Positions 28,424 through 37,974 of a DNA stretch of 64,000 nucleotides are shown here, piece by piece. The notes beneath the pieces are model-generated. The model did not search any database and was not told where the DNA came from. It was given only the letters and a program-made list of their open reading frames with translations. How positions within the stretch are numbered: position 1 is the stretch's first letter; each line of letters begins with the position of its first letter. This DNA is from Lactobacillus corticis (GTDB lineage Bacteria; Bacillota; Bacilli; Lactobacillales; Lactobacillaceae): positions 121,624 to 185,623 of the forward strand of contig NZ_BMAY01000004.1 in assembly GCF_018327645.1 (NCBI RefSeq), written 5' to 3'. Position numbers and translations under genes: made by a program.

Positions 28424-28885
28424 CTATTTGATCTGTTCAATTGTAACCTGATAACTACCTGCTGGGGCCTCAACAGTGACGCTGGCACCAGTCGGTTGAT
28501 GCATAATAGCTGCTCCCAACGGTGAGTCATAAGATACCTTGCCGTTTTCTAAATCAGCTTCCATCCGCCCCACTACCTGGTAAGTCTCAACTTCATCGTC
28601 ATCATCAAAGCGTAATTCGACCGTTTTGCCGACATCAACTTTGCCATCATCCTTAGTTTGGATAACTTCGGCATATTTCAATTGTTTTTCCAGAAACCGC
28701 AACCGGCTCTGCAAGTGACCCAAATCACGCTTGGCCTCAGTATATTCGGTATTCTCTGACAAATCGCCCAAGGCCCGGGCTGCCTGCAAGATTTTAATGC
28801 GCCGCGGACGGTCTTTTTTCAAATCTGCAATTTCTTGTTCAATCTGCCGATACCCTTCAGGGGTCATTTTTTGATAGTAAACCAT
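28424..28885 (-). CDS. greA: Transcription elongation factor GreA/GreB family
   Basis: Rescues backtracked RNA polymerase by stimulating transcript cleavage. The product is 153 aa. The N-terminal coiled coil (about 8-75) has the tip region ALGDLSENTEYTEAK with the acidic residues that reach the active site. The C-terminal FKBP-like domain ends SPLGAAIMHQPTGASVTVEAPAG. Lactobacilli often have two GreA copies; this may be the second. Divergent from the peptidase genes. Confidence 0.9.
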   Translation of the reverse strand: MVYYQKMTPEGYRQIEQEIADLKKDRPRRIKILQAARALGDLSENTEYTEAKRDLGHLQSRLRFLEKQLKYAEVIQTKDDGKVDVGKTVELRFDDDDEVETYQVVGRMEADLENGKVSYDSPLGAAIMHQPTGASVTVEAPAGSYQVTIEQIK

Positions 28886-28954
28886 GTTTTTTGTTCGCTT
28901 TCATCAAAATTCTGTTACTATCATGGGACAATGCCCTTCCCTAGTCAAGCATAA

Positions 28955-28983
28955 TTGCAGTCAGCTGGCTGTTGCCGTAAAAT
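28955..28983 (+). promoter_or_regulatory. Promoter of the tandem peptidase genes
   Basis: TTGCAG (28955-28960), 17-nt spacer, TAAAAT (28978-28983), 45 nt before the first start codon. Confidence 0.6.
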
Positions 28984-29027
28984 ATAAAGTAACTTTAATA
29001 ATTTTGATAATAAAAGGAGAAAATTGC

Positions 29028-30344
29028 ATGACTCACCAATTAACTTTACAAGAATTAGCGGAATTTTCTAAAGCTTTTAACCAAAATCCGCAAAATTCTG
29101 TCTTGGCACGCGCCGCTCAAAGAAGCGGGGTGCTAGAAGCTTCATATAATGAACGAGTTGCGGGCAAACTAACCCGGGTCTTTTCAACTGAATTGGACAC
29201 CGACCAAGTTTCCAACCAAAAGCACTCCGGACGCTGCTGGCTATTTTCGACTTTAACTGTTTTGCGACACGCTTTTGGCAAGAAATACAAGGCTAAGAAC
29301 TTTGAATTTTCTCAAGCTTACAACTTCTTCTGGGACAAAATTGAACGGGCCAACATGTTCTACGACAAGATGATCGAACTTGCTGACAAACCATTGAATG
29401 ACCGTGAAGTTCGGACTTATTTAGACTTTGCAGGTCAAGACGGCGGTCAATTCCACATGGCAGCTTCCCTAGTTGCAAAATATGGCGTTGTTCCAACTTA
29501 TGCGATGCCAGAAAGCTTCAACACTAACGACACGACCGGCTTTGCGCAAGCTTTGGCTGACAAGGAACGCAAAGACGCTTTAACGCTGCGCAAACTAGCT
29601 AAGGACGGCGACAAGGATGCTTTGGAAAAAGCACGCAAGCAATTTTTAAATGAAGTCTACCGCATGACTGCAATTGCCGTTGGCGAACCGCCAAAGACCT
29701 TTGACTTGGAATATCGTGATGACGACAAGAATTACCACTTGGACAAGAACTTAACTCCAGTTGAATTCTTCAACAAGTACTTGGGCGATGTTGACTTTGA
29801 AGATTATGTCGTCTTGACCAACGCTCCAGACCACGAATATAACAAGCTCTACTCATTGCCTTCACAAGACAATGTCCGCGGCAAATACGAAATCAAGTTC
29901 CTTAACGTGCCAATGGAATATTTGAAGGATGCGGCCATTGCTCAAATGAAAGACGGCGAAGCTGTTTGGTTCGGTAACGATGTTTTGCGGCAAATGGATC
30001 GCAAGACCGGTTACTTGGACACCAACTTGTATAAGCTGAACGACCTCTTTGGGGTTGACTTGAGCATGAGCAAGGCTGATCGTTTGCGCACTGGTGCCGG
30101 CGAAGTTTCCCACGCTATGGCCTTAGTCGGGGTTGACGAAGACCAAGGCGAAGTTCGGCAATGGAAAGTGGAAAACTCTTGGGGCGACAAGTCCGGCAAG
30201 AAGGGCTACTTCGTGATGAACAACGAATGGTTCAATGAATACGTTTATGAAGTTGTTGTGCACAAGAAGTACTTAACTAGTGAACAAGTTAAGCTGGCTG
30301 AAGGCGCAGCTGAAGAACTTGCTCCTTGGGATTCATTAATGTAA
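29028..30344 (+). CDS. PepC-family cysteine peptidase (PepE/PepG type), copy 1
   Basis: Cytosolic papain-like (C1B, bleomycin-hydrolase family) peptidase for breakdown of imported peptides. 438 aa from ATG 29028, preceded by AAAGGAG; an upstream open stretch of 48 codons lacks homology. Catalytic residues: Gln and Cys in NQKHSGRCWLFSTL, His in VSHAMALVGVD, Asn in VENSWGDKSG. The C-terminus ends APWDSLM. In PepC aminopeptidases a few extra C-terminal residues block the cleft; a shorter end is typical of the endopeptidases PepE/PepG, so endopeptidase activity is likelier. Eleven nt before a paralogue. Confidence 0.9.
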   Translation: MTHQLTLQELAEFSKAFNQNPQNSVLARAAQRSGVLEASYNERVAGKLTRVFSTELDTDQVSNQKHSGRCWLFSTLTVLRHAFGKKYKAKNFEFSQAYNFFWDKIERANMFYDKMIELADKPLNDREVRTYLDFAGQDGGQFHMAASLVAKYGVVPTYAMPESFNTNDTTGFAQALADKERKDALTLRKLAKDGDKDALEKARKQFLNEVYRMTAIAVGEPPKTFDLEYRDDDKNYHLDKNLTPVEFFNKYLGDVDFEDYVVLTNAPDHEYNKLYSLPSQDNVRGKYEIKFLNVPMEYLKDAAIAQMKDGEAVWFGNDVLRQMDRKTGYLDTNLYKLNDLFGVDLSMSKADRLRTGAGEVSHAMALVGVDEDQGEVRQWKVENSWGDKSGKKGYFVMNNEWFNEYVYEVVVHKKYLTSEQVKLAEGAAEELAPWDSLM

Positions 30345-30355
30345 GAGGATCAATC

Positions 30356-31666
30356 ATGCATGAATTAACACTTAACGAAATTGCAGCTTTCCAAAAAGAA
30401 TTTGCTGAAAATGCGACCAATCCCGTAAAAACCCGTGCGGTGGTTCGTTCAGGCGTAAAAGCTGCCAGCTATGATAGCCAAGCTGCCAGCAAGCTGAACC
30501 GTACTTTTTCTATTGAATTGCCAACTGACAACGTTACTAATCAAAAACAATCCGGTCGCTGCTGGCTGTTTGCTGCGTTAAACGTGCTGCGTCACCGTTT
30601 TGCCAGCGAAAACAAGTGCAAGAACTTCACCTTCTCACAAGATTATCTTTTCTTCTGGGATCGAATTGAACGGGCCAACATGTTCTTTGACCATGTCTTG
30701 GAAACCAGTGATAAGCCGCTGGATGATCGTGAGGTCAGTTTCTATTTCCACGCTCCAGACACTGATGGTGGGCAATGGGCAATGGCAGTTTCATTAATCC
30801 GTAAATACGGCCTGGTACCTTCATATGCTATGCCAGAAAGTTTTACTGCTAATGCTACTGCCGACTTCAATCATGTTTTAAACAAGAAACTGCGGGAAGA
30901 TGGCCTTGCCTTGCGCAAACTCGCTCAAGCAGGTAAAACCGACGAAGTTGAAGCTGCCAGAAAGGAATTTCTCAGCGAAGTCTACCGCATGAGCGTGATG
31001 GCTTTTGGTCAGCCGGTAACAAAGTTTGACTTAGAATTCCGTGATGACGACAAAAACTACCACTTGGACAAGGACTTGACCCCAGTCAGCTTCTTTAACA
31101 AGTACTTCACTGATGATTTGGACGACTATGTTGTATTATTCAACGCGCCAGACCATGAATTCAACAAGCTGTACGCAATTCCATTTGAGGATAATGTCCA
31201 AGGCGGCAGCCCAATTCAGTTCCTGAATGTTCCAATCGAAGTGCTGAAAGATGCTGCGATCAAGCAAATGCAAGATGGCGAAGGCGTTTGGTTCGGCTGT
31301 GACGTCGGCCAAGAAAGCGATCGGCAAAGCGGCGTTTTGGCTACTGGTTTGTTCAAAACCGATGAGCTCTTTGGCATCAAGTCAGGTTTAACTAAGGCTG
31401 AACGTTTAGCTACCGGTGATTCTGGTTCAACCCATGCCATGACCTTAGTTGGGGTTGATGTTGACCAAGGCGAAATCCGGCAGTGGAAGATTGAAAACTC
31501 ATGGGGTGAAAAGGTCGGCAAGAAGGGCTACTTCGTAATGAGCGATGACTGGTTCAACGAATACTTGTTCAAAGTCGTGGTCAGAAAGAAGTACCTCTCA
31601 AAGGACTTGGTAAAAATTGCCGAAGGTCCTGCTACTCCAGTTCCATGCTGGGACCCAATGGGATAA
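30356..31666 (+). CDS. PepC-family cysteine peptidase (PepE/PepG type), copy 2
   Basis: 436 aa, a clear paralogue of the gene before it. Catalytic residues: Gln/Cys in NQKQSGRCWLFAAL, His in STHAMTLVGVD, Asn in IENSWGEKVG. The start is ATG 30356 with AGAGG ahead; the longer reading overlaps the previous gene. Ends CWDPMG. A tandem pair of this size recalls pepG and its neighbour in L. delbrueckii. Ends of both proteins and active-site neighbours differ, which may give different substrate preference. Two terminators follow. Confidence 0.9.
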   Translation: MHELTLNEIAAFQKEFAENATNPVKTRAVVRSGVKAASYDSQAASKLNRTFSIELPTDNVTNQKQSGRCWLFAALNVLRHRFASENKCKNFTFSQDYLFFWDRIERANMFFDHVLETSDKPLDDREVSFYFHAPDTDGGQWAMAVSLIRKYGLVPSYAMPESFTANATADFNHVLNKKLREDGLALRKLAQAGKTDEVEAARKEFLSEVYRMSVMAFGQPVTKFDLEFRDDDKNYHLDKDLTPVSFFNKYFTDDLDDYVVLFNAPDHEFNKLYAIPFEDNVQGGSPIQFLNVPIEVLKDAAIKQMQDGEGVWFGCDVGQESDRQSGVLATGLFKTDELFGIKSGLTKAERLATGDSGSTHAMTLVGVDVDQGEIRQWKIENSWGEKVGKKGYFVMSDDWFNEYLFKVVVRKKYLSKDLVKIAEGPATPVPCWDPMG

Positions 31667-31674
31667 GGACAAGA

Positions 31675-31706
31675 AAAATAAGCGAGCAAGCGCCCGCTTA
31701 TTTTTT
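31675..31706 (+). terminator. Terminator after the peptidase pair
   Basis: AATAAGCG/CGCTTATT stem with a 10-nt loop, then TTTTTT. Confidence 0.82.
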
Positions 31707-31716
31707 ATGCCAAAAC

Positions 31717-31769
31717 AAAAAAGCCCCCAAAATGAACTTTAAAGTCATCATAGTCGGAGGGGGCTTTTT
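31717..31769. terminator. Second, bidirectional terminator-like hairpin
   Basis: AAAAAAGCCCCC and GGGGGCTTTTT flank a loop of 30 nt. It could also end minus-strand transcription coming from 31851. Confidence 0.65.
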
Positions 31770-31850
31770 GAAATGTCTTAAATTTAGACGCTTTATACAT
31801 GTACAGCCATTAACTGGATAATTACGTCCGTAATTGTTTTCTATTATGCG

Positions 31851-32090
31851 TTATTTATGTGGAGCGATGGGCATAAAAAGAAACAGCGATAACACTATTA
31901 ACAGAACATACAGTATCTGTATTATCAAACATATTTTTCCCCATCTTTTGCTTTCTACTATATATCCATCTTTTCTTAATCCATATGATAAACAAAAAGT
32001 AGAAGCAAGGCCAAGTATTGGAACTAAACAGCTTATAATCATAAGCAAAAAATACCAAATTGACTTGATCATAGTATGGTATGTTGTCAT
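31851..32090 (-). CDS. Small membrane protein, uncharacterised (79 aa)
   Basis: Two hydrophobic segments (IWYFLLMIISCLVPILGLAS and ICLIIQILYVLLIVLSLFLF) joined by a basic loop (GYIVESKRWGK). AGAGG lies 9 nt upstream of the ATG, and the ATG overlaps the stop of the preceding reading frame (ATGA). Base use is more AT-rich than the neighbours. Family not recognised; it could be real or part of a decayed locus. The stretch 31770-31850 holds nothing else I can see. Confidence 0.45.
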   Translation of the reverse strand: MTTYHTMIKSIWYFLLMIISCLVPILGLASTFCLSYGLRKDGYIVESKRWGKICLIIQILYVLLIVLSLFLFMPIAPHK

Positions 32091-32302
32091 AAGTTATTAC
32101 CTCTTTCTGTTGCATTTTCCATTAAATGTACGCCTTGCGGTGTCTCATTTGTCCAATGTAACTTACTAATAATCTTATTAAAAATTGTACTACCAGTTAT
32201 AATATTTGCAACAGATTTCCACTTGTAATTAGATTTTTTGGCAACGTATGCTGCCTGACTCTTTTGTACTGTGATCGCTAAAGGCAATCCAGTTAATATC
32301 AC
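32087..32302 (-). CDS. Possible small secreted peptide or gene remnant (71 aa)
   Basis: Reading frame with a hydrophobic start and a signal-peptide-like cleavage region (LTGLPLAITVQKSQAAYVAKK) followed by a 50-residue polar tail. There is no ATG; a GTG at 32300-32302 is the only plausible start and lacks a clear Shine-Dalgarno. It begins directly after the oppF terminator, and the frame is open further upstream without a start, so it is more likely the 3' part of a disrupted gene. Translationally coupled (ATGA) to the 79-aa membrane protein. Confidence 0.3.
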   Translation of the reverse strand: MILTGLPLAITVQKSQAAYVAKKSNYKWKSVANIITGSTIFNKIISKLHWTNETPQGVHLMENATERGNNL

Positions 32303-32307
32303 AAAAA

Positions 32308-32340
32308 CAAAAACAGCCCAGTCATGCGACTGGACCGTTT
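32308..32340 (-). terminator. opp operon terminator
   Basis: On the minus strand AAACGGTCCAGTC pairs with GACTGGGCTGTTT (two G-U pairs) around GCAT, then TTGTTTTTG. The wobble pairs only work in minus orientation, consistent with its place after oppF. Confidence 0.87.
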
Positions 32341-32411
32341 TGTGTATAAATAAAGAGTAAATAAATAAGAAGTAAAAGAAGTGTATAAGTTAGAAAAAAT
32401 TGTGTCAGCAG

Positions 32412-33350
32412 CTACTTCTCATAACTGGCTGCCACTTCGCGGTAATGCTCGACTTCCGCATCCGTACATCTGACGAAATGTCCTGGTCTGATCTCATGCA
32501 TTGATTGACCTGGTTCATTTTCACCACTAGGATCGTAGCCGATCCGCTTCCGTGCCCGTTCGATTTCTGGGTCTGGAACGGGCACGGCTGAAATCAAACT
32601 CTTTGTGTAATCATGCAGTGGTCGGTCGTACACTTCATCGGCCGGTCCCACCTCAAGTAACTTGCCATAGTGCATAACCCCAATCCGGTCAGAAATAAAC
32701 TTAACCATCGATAAGTCATGCGCAATGAACAAATAAGTTAAACCGCGGTTCTTTTGCAGATCCATCATTAAATTAACAACTTGGGCTTGAATAGATACAT
32801 CCAAGGCCGAGATCGGTTCATCGGCGACAATGAACTTCGGTTCCACCGCCAATGCGCGGGCAATCCCGATACGTTGACGCTGACCGCCGGAGAACTCGTG
32901 AGGGAAACGACTGGCGTGAGATTCATTCAAGCCAACCGTTTCTAGAAGTTCAATCACCCGGTCATGCCGAGCTTGCTTGTCTTTGACCAAATGGTGGATA
33001 TCCAAGCCCTCAGCAATGATATCCTCAACCGTCATTCTCGGGTTCAATGAAGCATAAGGGTCCTGGAAAATCATCTGTGCATCCCGGCGGAAATGCAGCT
33101 TGTCATCATGACCTTTGAGTTTCAGGACATCTTCGCCTTCAAAGATTACTTCCCCGCCTGTTGGCTTATACAACTGTAAGATTGACCGGCCGGTTGTGGT
33201 CTTGCCTGAACCTGATTCTCCTACTAAGCCAAAGGTTTCGCCTTGATAAATATCAAAACTGACATCATCGACAGCCTTGGTTACCGTACGGCCATTTTTA
33301 AAATATTGCTTGAGGTGTTTTACTTCCAAAAGCTTCTTTTTTTCTGGCAT
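32412..33350 (-). CDS. oppF: Oligopeptide ABC transporter ATP-binding protein OppF
   Basis: One of two ATPases powering oligopeptide import. The product is 312 aa. Walker [17 protein letters not shown], signature [15 protein letters not shown], Walker [15 protein letters not shown] and the C-terminal oligopeptide-family extension with Cys ([12 protein letters not shown]) are present. Last gene of oppBCDF, 13 nt after oppD. Confidence 0.96.
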   Translation of the reverse strand: MPEKKKLLEVKHLKQYFKNGRTVTKAVDDVSFDIYQGETFGLVGESGSGKTTTGRSILQLYKPTGGEVIFEGEDVLKLKGHDDKLHFRRDAQMIFQDPYASLNPRMTVEDIIAEGLDIHHLVKDKQARHDRVIELLETVGLNESHASRFPHEFSGGQRQRIGIARALAVEPKFIVADEPISALDVSIQAQVVNLMMDLQKNRGLTYLFIAHDLSMVKFISDRIGVMHYGKLLEVGPADEVYDRPLHDYTKSLISAVPVPDPEIERARKRIGYDPSGENEPGQSMHEIRPGHFVRCTDAEVEHYREVAASYEK

Positions 33351-33363
33351 CCTTACTTCCTCC

Positions 33364-34410
33364 TTAGCTGTTTGATGCAGTTTGCTTCATCTTGGCATAT
33401 TTCGCCCACCGGCGTTGAATTTCTGCCGGTGGCTCAACCTTAGGCGCCCGCGGGTCAAGCAGCCAAGTTGAAGCATAGTGCGTATCGCTGACTTTGAAAA
33501 ATGGCGCCTTCTTCTCTAAATCAATCTTTAAAGCATACTTGTTTCTAGCTGCAAAGGGATCGCCCTTTGGCGGGTCCAGCAAGTCTGGCGGCGTACCTGG
33601 AATTGATTCCAAGGTTTGGCTTTCCAGAGTCGGCATGGAATTGATCAAGCCCCAAGTGTATGGGTGCTGTGGATTGTAGAAAATGTCATCCACCGTGCCG
33701 TATTCCAAAAATTCACCAGCATACATAACGGCAACTCGGTCAGCCATGCCGGCAACAACGCCTAAGTCGTGGGTAATGAAGATGATCGAAGTTTTTACCC
33801 GCTTTTGCAAATCCTTCATCAAGTCCAAGATTTCAGCTTGCACCGTTACGTCCAAGGCAGTTGTTGGTTCATCGGCCAAAAGAATTTCGGGTTCACAAAT
33901 CAAGGCAATCGCAATCACGATCCGTTGCCGCATACCACCTGAAAATTGGTGCGGATATTCGTTAATCCGTTCTTCAGCATTGGGAATGCCTACAGCCTTC
34001 ATCATTTCCAAAGCCTTGGCCCAGGCTTCCTTCTTGCTGGCACCCTTGTGCTTGATTAACGGCTCAGCAATTTGTTGCCCAATTTTCATCGTTGGGTCCA
34101 AAGAAGTCATTGGATCCTGGAAAATCATCGCAATTTCGTTGCCCCGAATGTCCTGCCATTCTTTTTCTTTAATGTCTAATAAGTTTTTACCGTGAAAATC
34201 GATCTCACCGCCGACAATTTTGGCATTTTTGGCTAGGAGTCCGATAATGCTCCGAGTAGTAACTGACTTACCAGAGCCAGATTCACCCACAATTGCCAAG
34301 GTTTCACCCTTGTCCAAGTGGAAGGAGACATCACGAATGGCCTTTACCTCACCAGCATAGGTGTGGAAGTCGATTTTTAAATTTTTAACATCTAAAACAC
34401 GTTCAGCCAT
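33364..34410 (-). CDS. oppD: Oligopeptide ABC transporter ATP-binding protein OppD
   Basis: Partner ATPase of OppF. The product is 348 aa. Walker [17 protein letters not shown], signature [15 protein letters not shown], Walker [15 protein letters not shown], and the C-terminal oligo_HPY extension ([22 protein letters not shown]; the usual Cys cluster is not seen). Tight spacing to oppC (9 nt) and oppF. Confidence 0.96.
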   Translation of the reverse strand: MAERVLDVKNLKIDFHTYAGEVKAIRDVSFHLDKGETLAIVGESGSGKSVTTRSIIGLLAKNAKIVGGEIDFHGKNLLDIKEKEWQDIRGNEIAMIFQDPMTSLDPTMKIGQQIAEPLIKHKGASKKEAWAKALEMMKAVGIPNAEERINEYPHQFSGGMRQRIVIAIALICEPEILLADEPTTALDVTVQAEILDLMKDLQKRVKTSIIFITHDLGVVAGMADRVAVMYAGEFLEYGTVDDIFYNPQHPYTWGLINSMPTLESQTLESIPGTPPDLLDPPKGDPFAARNKYALKIDLEKKAPFFKVSDTHYASTWLLDPRAPKVEPPAEIQRRWAKYAKMKQTASNS

Positions 34411-34419
34411 GCTGTCCTC

Positions 34420-35448
34420 CTATCTTTCGCCTCTAGGGTCAAATGCATCCCGTAAACCATCGCCTAACAAGTTAAAGGCAATCATTAAGATACACAATAC
34501 AATAGCTGGGTACCACATTTGGTATGGCAGGAATTGGAAGTTCTTTTGACCCTCATTCAGCAATACCCCAAGTGAAGTTTCCGGAGCACTGATCCCGATT
34601 CCGATGAAGCTCAGGAAGGCTTCGAAGAAGATGGCTGTTGGGATCGTGTACATCGTCTGAATGATAATGATACTTGAAAGGTTAGGAATCAAGTGTTTCC
34701 AAGCGATCTTAAACGGCGATTCGCCTAAAGCCCGAGACGCCAAAACATATTCTTCATTTTTCAGGCTCAAAACCTCGGCTCTGACCTGCCGCGCCATCGT
34801 CGTCCAAGATGAAACGGCGATAGCTAAAATGATTGAAGTAATCCCTGGCTTTAAAACCACCAGCATTAAAACAACGATAACTAAGTTAGGGACTGACGAG
34901 ATAATTTCAATTATCCGCTGCATGACGTTATCGACCATGCCGCCCTTCCAGCCCGATACGATTCCGTAAACTACTCCGATCGTTAAGTCAAAGAAGGCAG
35001 CAACCAAAGCAACAATCAAGGAGATCTTAGTCCCATAGATAATTCTTTGACCAAGCGACCGACCTAAATAGTCTGTCCCAGCCCAGAAATACTTGTTGCT
35101 TGGAACATTGTTTTGTTTGTAGACATCAACCCATTTTCCATCTTGCTTTAACTTGCCGTTTAAGCCATTAATTGCATCCATTCCAGGGATTTTGGCTGGC
35201 AGGTTGGCATATTGGGGATGGGATTTTACTAACGTTGAGTTATTGATGATCGGGGTTGAACCAAAAGCAACTACGATCATCAAGATAATAATAATTGCGG
35301 AAATAACCGCAGCCTTGCGTTTCTTAAAGCGAAGCCAGACGCTTTGACCAAATGAAAGCGATGGCCCAGAAATCTTTTCACGGTCTCGTGATTCATCCTC
35401 TTCCACCATTTGGAAAAGTGATGGATCAATCTTTGCGTTGTCTTCCAT
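34420..35448 (-). CDS. oppC: Oligopeptide ABC transporter permease OppC
   Basis: Inner permease subunit, 342 aa. Long N-terminal cytoplasmic part, first helix at about residues 37-58, then an extracytoplasmic loop and the DppC-type permease core with the EAA-loop region ASRALGESPFKIAWKHLIPN. Ends with FDPRGER as in the family. One nt after oppB. Confidence 0.95.
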   Translation of the reverse strand: MEDNAKIDPSLFQMVEEDESRDREKISGPSLSFGQSVWLRFKKRKAAVISAIIIILMIVVAFGSTPIINNSTLVKSHPQYANLPAKIPGMDAINGLNGKLKQDGKWVDVYKQNNVPSNKYFWAGTDYLGRSLGQRIIYGTKISLIVALVAAFFDLTIGVVYGIVSGWKGGMVDNVMQRIIEIISSVPNLVIVVLMLVVLKPGITSIILAIAVSSWTTMARQVRAEVLSLKNEEYVLASRALGESPFKIAWKHLIPNLSSIIIIQTMYTIPTAIFFEAFLSFIGIGISAPETSLGVLLNEGQKNFQFLPYQMWYPAIVLCILMIAFNLLGDGLRDAFDPRGER

Positions 35449-35449
35449 A

Positions 35450-36379
35450 TTAGTCCTCGCTTCCTGCTAATCTGATCCGCGGGTCAATCAAGCTGTAAAC
35501 AATATCAGTTATCAGCAAGATGATAACCAAGCCGATTGAGTAAACCATTGTGACCCCCATAATCGTTGGATAGTCGTTAGTCAAAATTGACTTAACAAAC
35601 TGTTCACCAATCCCAGGGATATTGAAGATGTTTTCAATAACCATTGATCCAGTCATTAATGCTACGGCATATGGCCCGATCAAAGTTACCAATGGAATCA
35701 TTGAGTTCCGCAGAGCGTGCTTTCTAATTACTTCTGTCCGGCTCAAACCTTTAGCACGGCCAAGTTCGATATAGTCGCTGGATAAGGTATCCACCATGCT
35801 CGTCCGAATAAACCGAGCCGTTTCAGCTAGTGGCCCCACACATAGCGCCAAGGTTGGCAAAATGGTTTGGGAGAATGAACCCCAGCCGGCAATTGGGAAC
35901 CAGCCTAATTTCAAGCCGATGTAGTATTGCAGCAGGACTGCTAAGACAAAGTTAGGAACTGATTTACCGATAATTGAAATTACCGTTGCGGTTGAGTCAA
36001 CCCAAGTCCCTTGCTTCATAGCGGCAATCGCACCAATGATGACGCCTAAGATAACACCCAGGATCAAGGCTTGCAGACCTAATTGCACTGAAGCACCCAA
36101 CCGGCTGCCAATCAAAGTTGAAACTGGTTGGTTGCTGTATTGGAACGATACCCCAAAGTCACCATGGAAAACACCTGCGATATAAATCAGGTATTGGACC
36201 CATATCGGCTTATTTAAGCCGTATTGCTCGTTCATGATTCTAATTTGCTGAGCTGTCATCTTTTCTTCGTTGGCATATGGCGACCCCGGCATCATCTTCA
36301 TTAGGAAGAAAGTTACCGTGGCTACGATCAGCAAAGTTAGGATCATATAAAAAATCCGTTTTAGAAGGTATCTAGCCAT
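35450..36379 (-). CDS. oppB: Oligopeptide ABC transporter permease OppB
   Basis: Permease subunit, about 309 aa with six helices. EAA loop: GRAKGLSRTEVIRKHALRNS; ends LIDPRIRL. ATG at 36377-36379 (MARYLLKRIFYM) is chosen because GAGGAG lies 8 nt ahead; the GTG three codons earlier overlaps that Shine-Dalgarno. First gene of oppBCDF. The oppA genes are separate, on the other side of guaB. Confidence 0.95.
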   Translation of the reverse strand: MARYLLKRIFYMILTLLIVATVTFFLMKMMPGSPYANEEKMTAQQIRIMNEQYGLNKPIWVQYLIYIAGVFHGDFGVSFQYSNQPVSTLIGSRLGASVQLGLQALILGVILGVIIGAIAAMKQGTWVDSTATVISIIGKSVPNFVLAVLLQYYIGLKLGWFPIAGWGSFSQTILPTLALCVGPLAETARFIRTSMVDTLSSDYIELGRAKGLSRTEVIRKHALRNSMIPLVTLIGPYAVALMTGSMVIENIFNIPGIGEQFVKSILTNDYPTIMGVTMVYSIGLVIILLITDIVYSLIDPRIRLAGSED

Positions 36380-36428
36380 ATATAGCACTCCTCTTTAATT
36401 TTGTTCGACACAATTTAATCTTTTTATT

Positions 36429-36434
36429 ATTATA
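36429..36434 (-). promoter_or_regulatory. -10 element of the oppBCDF promoter
   Basis: A perfect TATAAT on the minus strand about 50 nt before oppB; no good -35 is seen at 16-18 nt. Confidence 0.45.
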
Positions 36435-36564
36435 GCAGAATTAGAGATATTTTCTAGTATTTAATGAGAAAACACTACGTTTTTTCATCAATTTATCTTA
36501 ATTGGTCAACACCATTTTTCTTTTTATCACTACAGAGCGAGGTACTTTTAATTTGATCAATGCA

Positions 36565-36592
36565 TAAAAAAAGCTGAGATTTCTCCCAGCCT
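36565..36592 (-). terminator. guaB terminator
   Basis: GGCTGGGA/TCTCAGCT stem around GAAA, then TTTTTTT on the minus strand. Confidence 0.82.
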
Positions 36593-36613
36593 TTTGCTTA
36601 AACCTCTACAGGT

Positions 36614-37786
<1,173 letters not shown>

Positions 37787-37806
37787 TTAATTGTAGAATT
37801 ATTTAT

Positions 37807-37835
37807 ACTTTACTAGCCTTTCAGACAATCGTCAA
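37807..37835 (-). promoter_or_regulatory. guaB promoter
   Basis: Minus strand TTGACG (37830-37835), 17-nt spacer, TAAAGT (37807-37812). Confidence 0.65.
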
Positions 37836-37842
37836 GCCAAAA

Positions 37843-37882
37843 GAAACAGGACCGCAAACCCAATTAGGCTTACGATCCTGCT
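37843..37882 (-). terminator. Terminator of the minus-strand oppA pair
   Basis: A 14-bp stem in minus orientation (CAGGATCGTAAGCC with GGTTTGCGGTCCTG, three G-U pairs), loop of 6 nt, then TTTCTTTT. It abuts the guaB promoter. Confidence 0.8.
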
Positions 37883-37974
37883 AATGCAAAAATTATGGTT
37901 ACTTTGCAAAGATGTGTTGTATGTTGTGTGTTGTGTTTAGGATTAGATTTTATGAAATTTAGGATATGTGTTAG

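Noticed and set aside
28886..29027. Cys leader ORF before the peptidase genes (ATG at 28923 reading MGQCPSLVKHNCSQ)
   Set aside because: It has two scattered Cys codons, runs in frame into the peptidase gene, lies largely upstream of the promoter, and no terminator separates it from the gene.
29070..31660. Insertion sequence or recombination island suggested by two long similar stretches
   Set aside because: The similarity is that of tandem paralogous peptidase genes; no transposase, terminal repeats or target duplications are visible.
31834..32169. Plus-strand 111-codon frame opposite the 79-aa membrane protein
   Set aside because: No ribosome site, no recognisable features; the opposite strand has a better start and membrane pattern.
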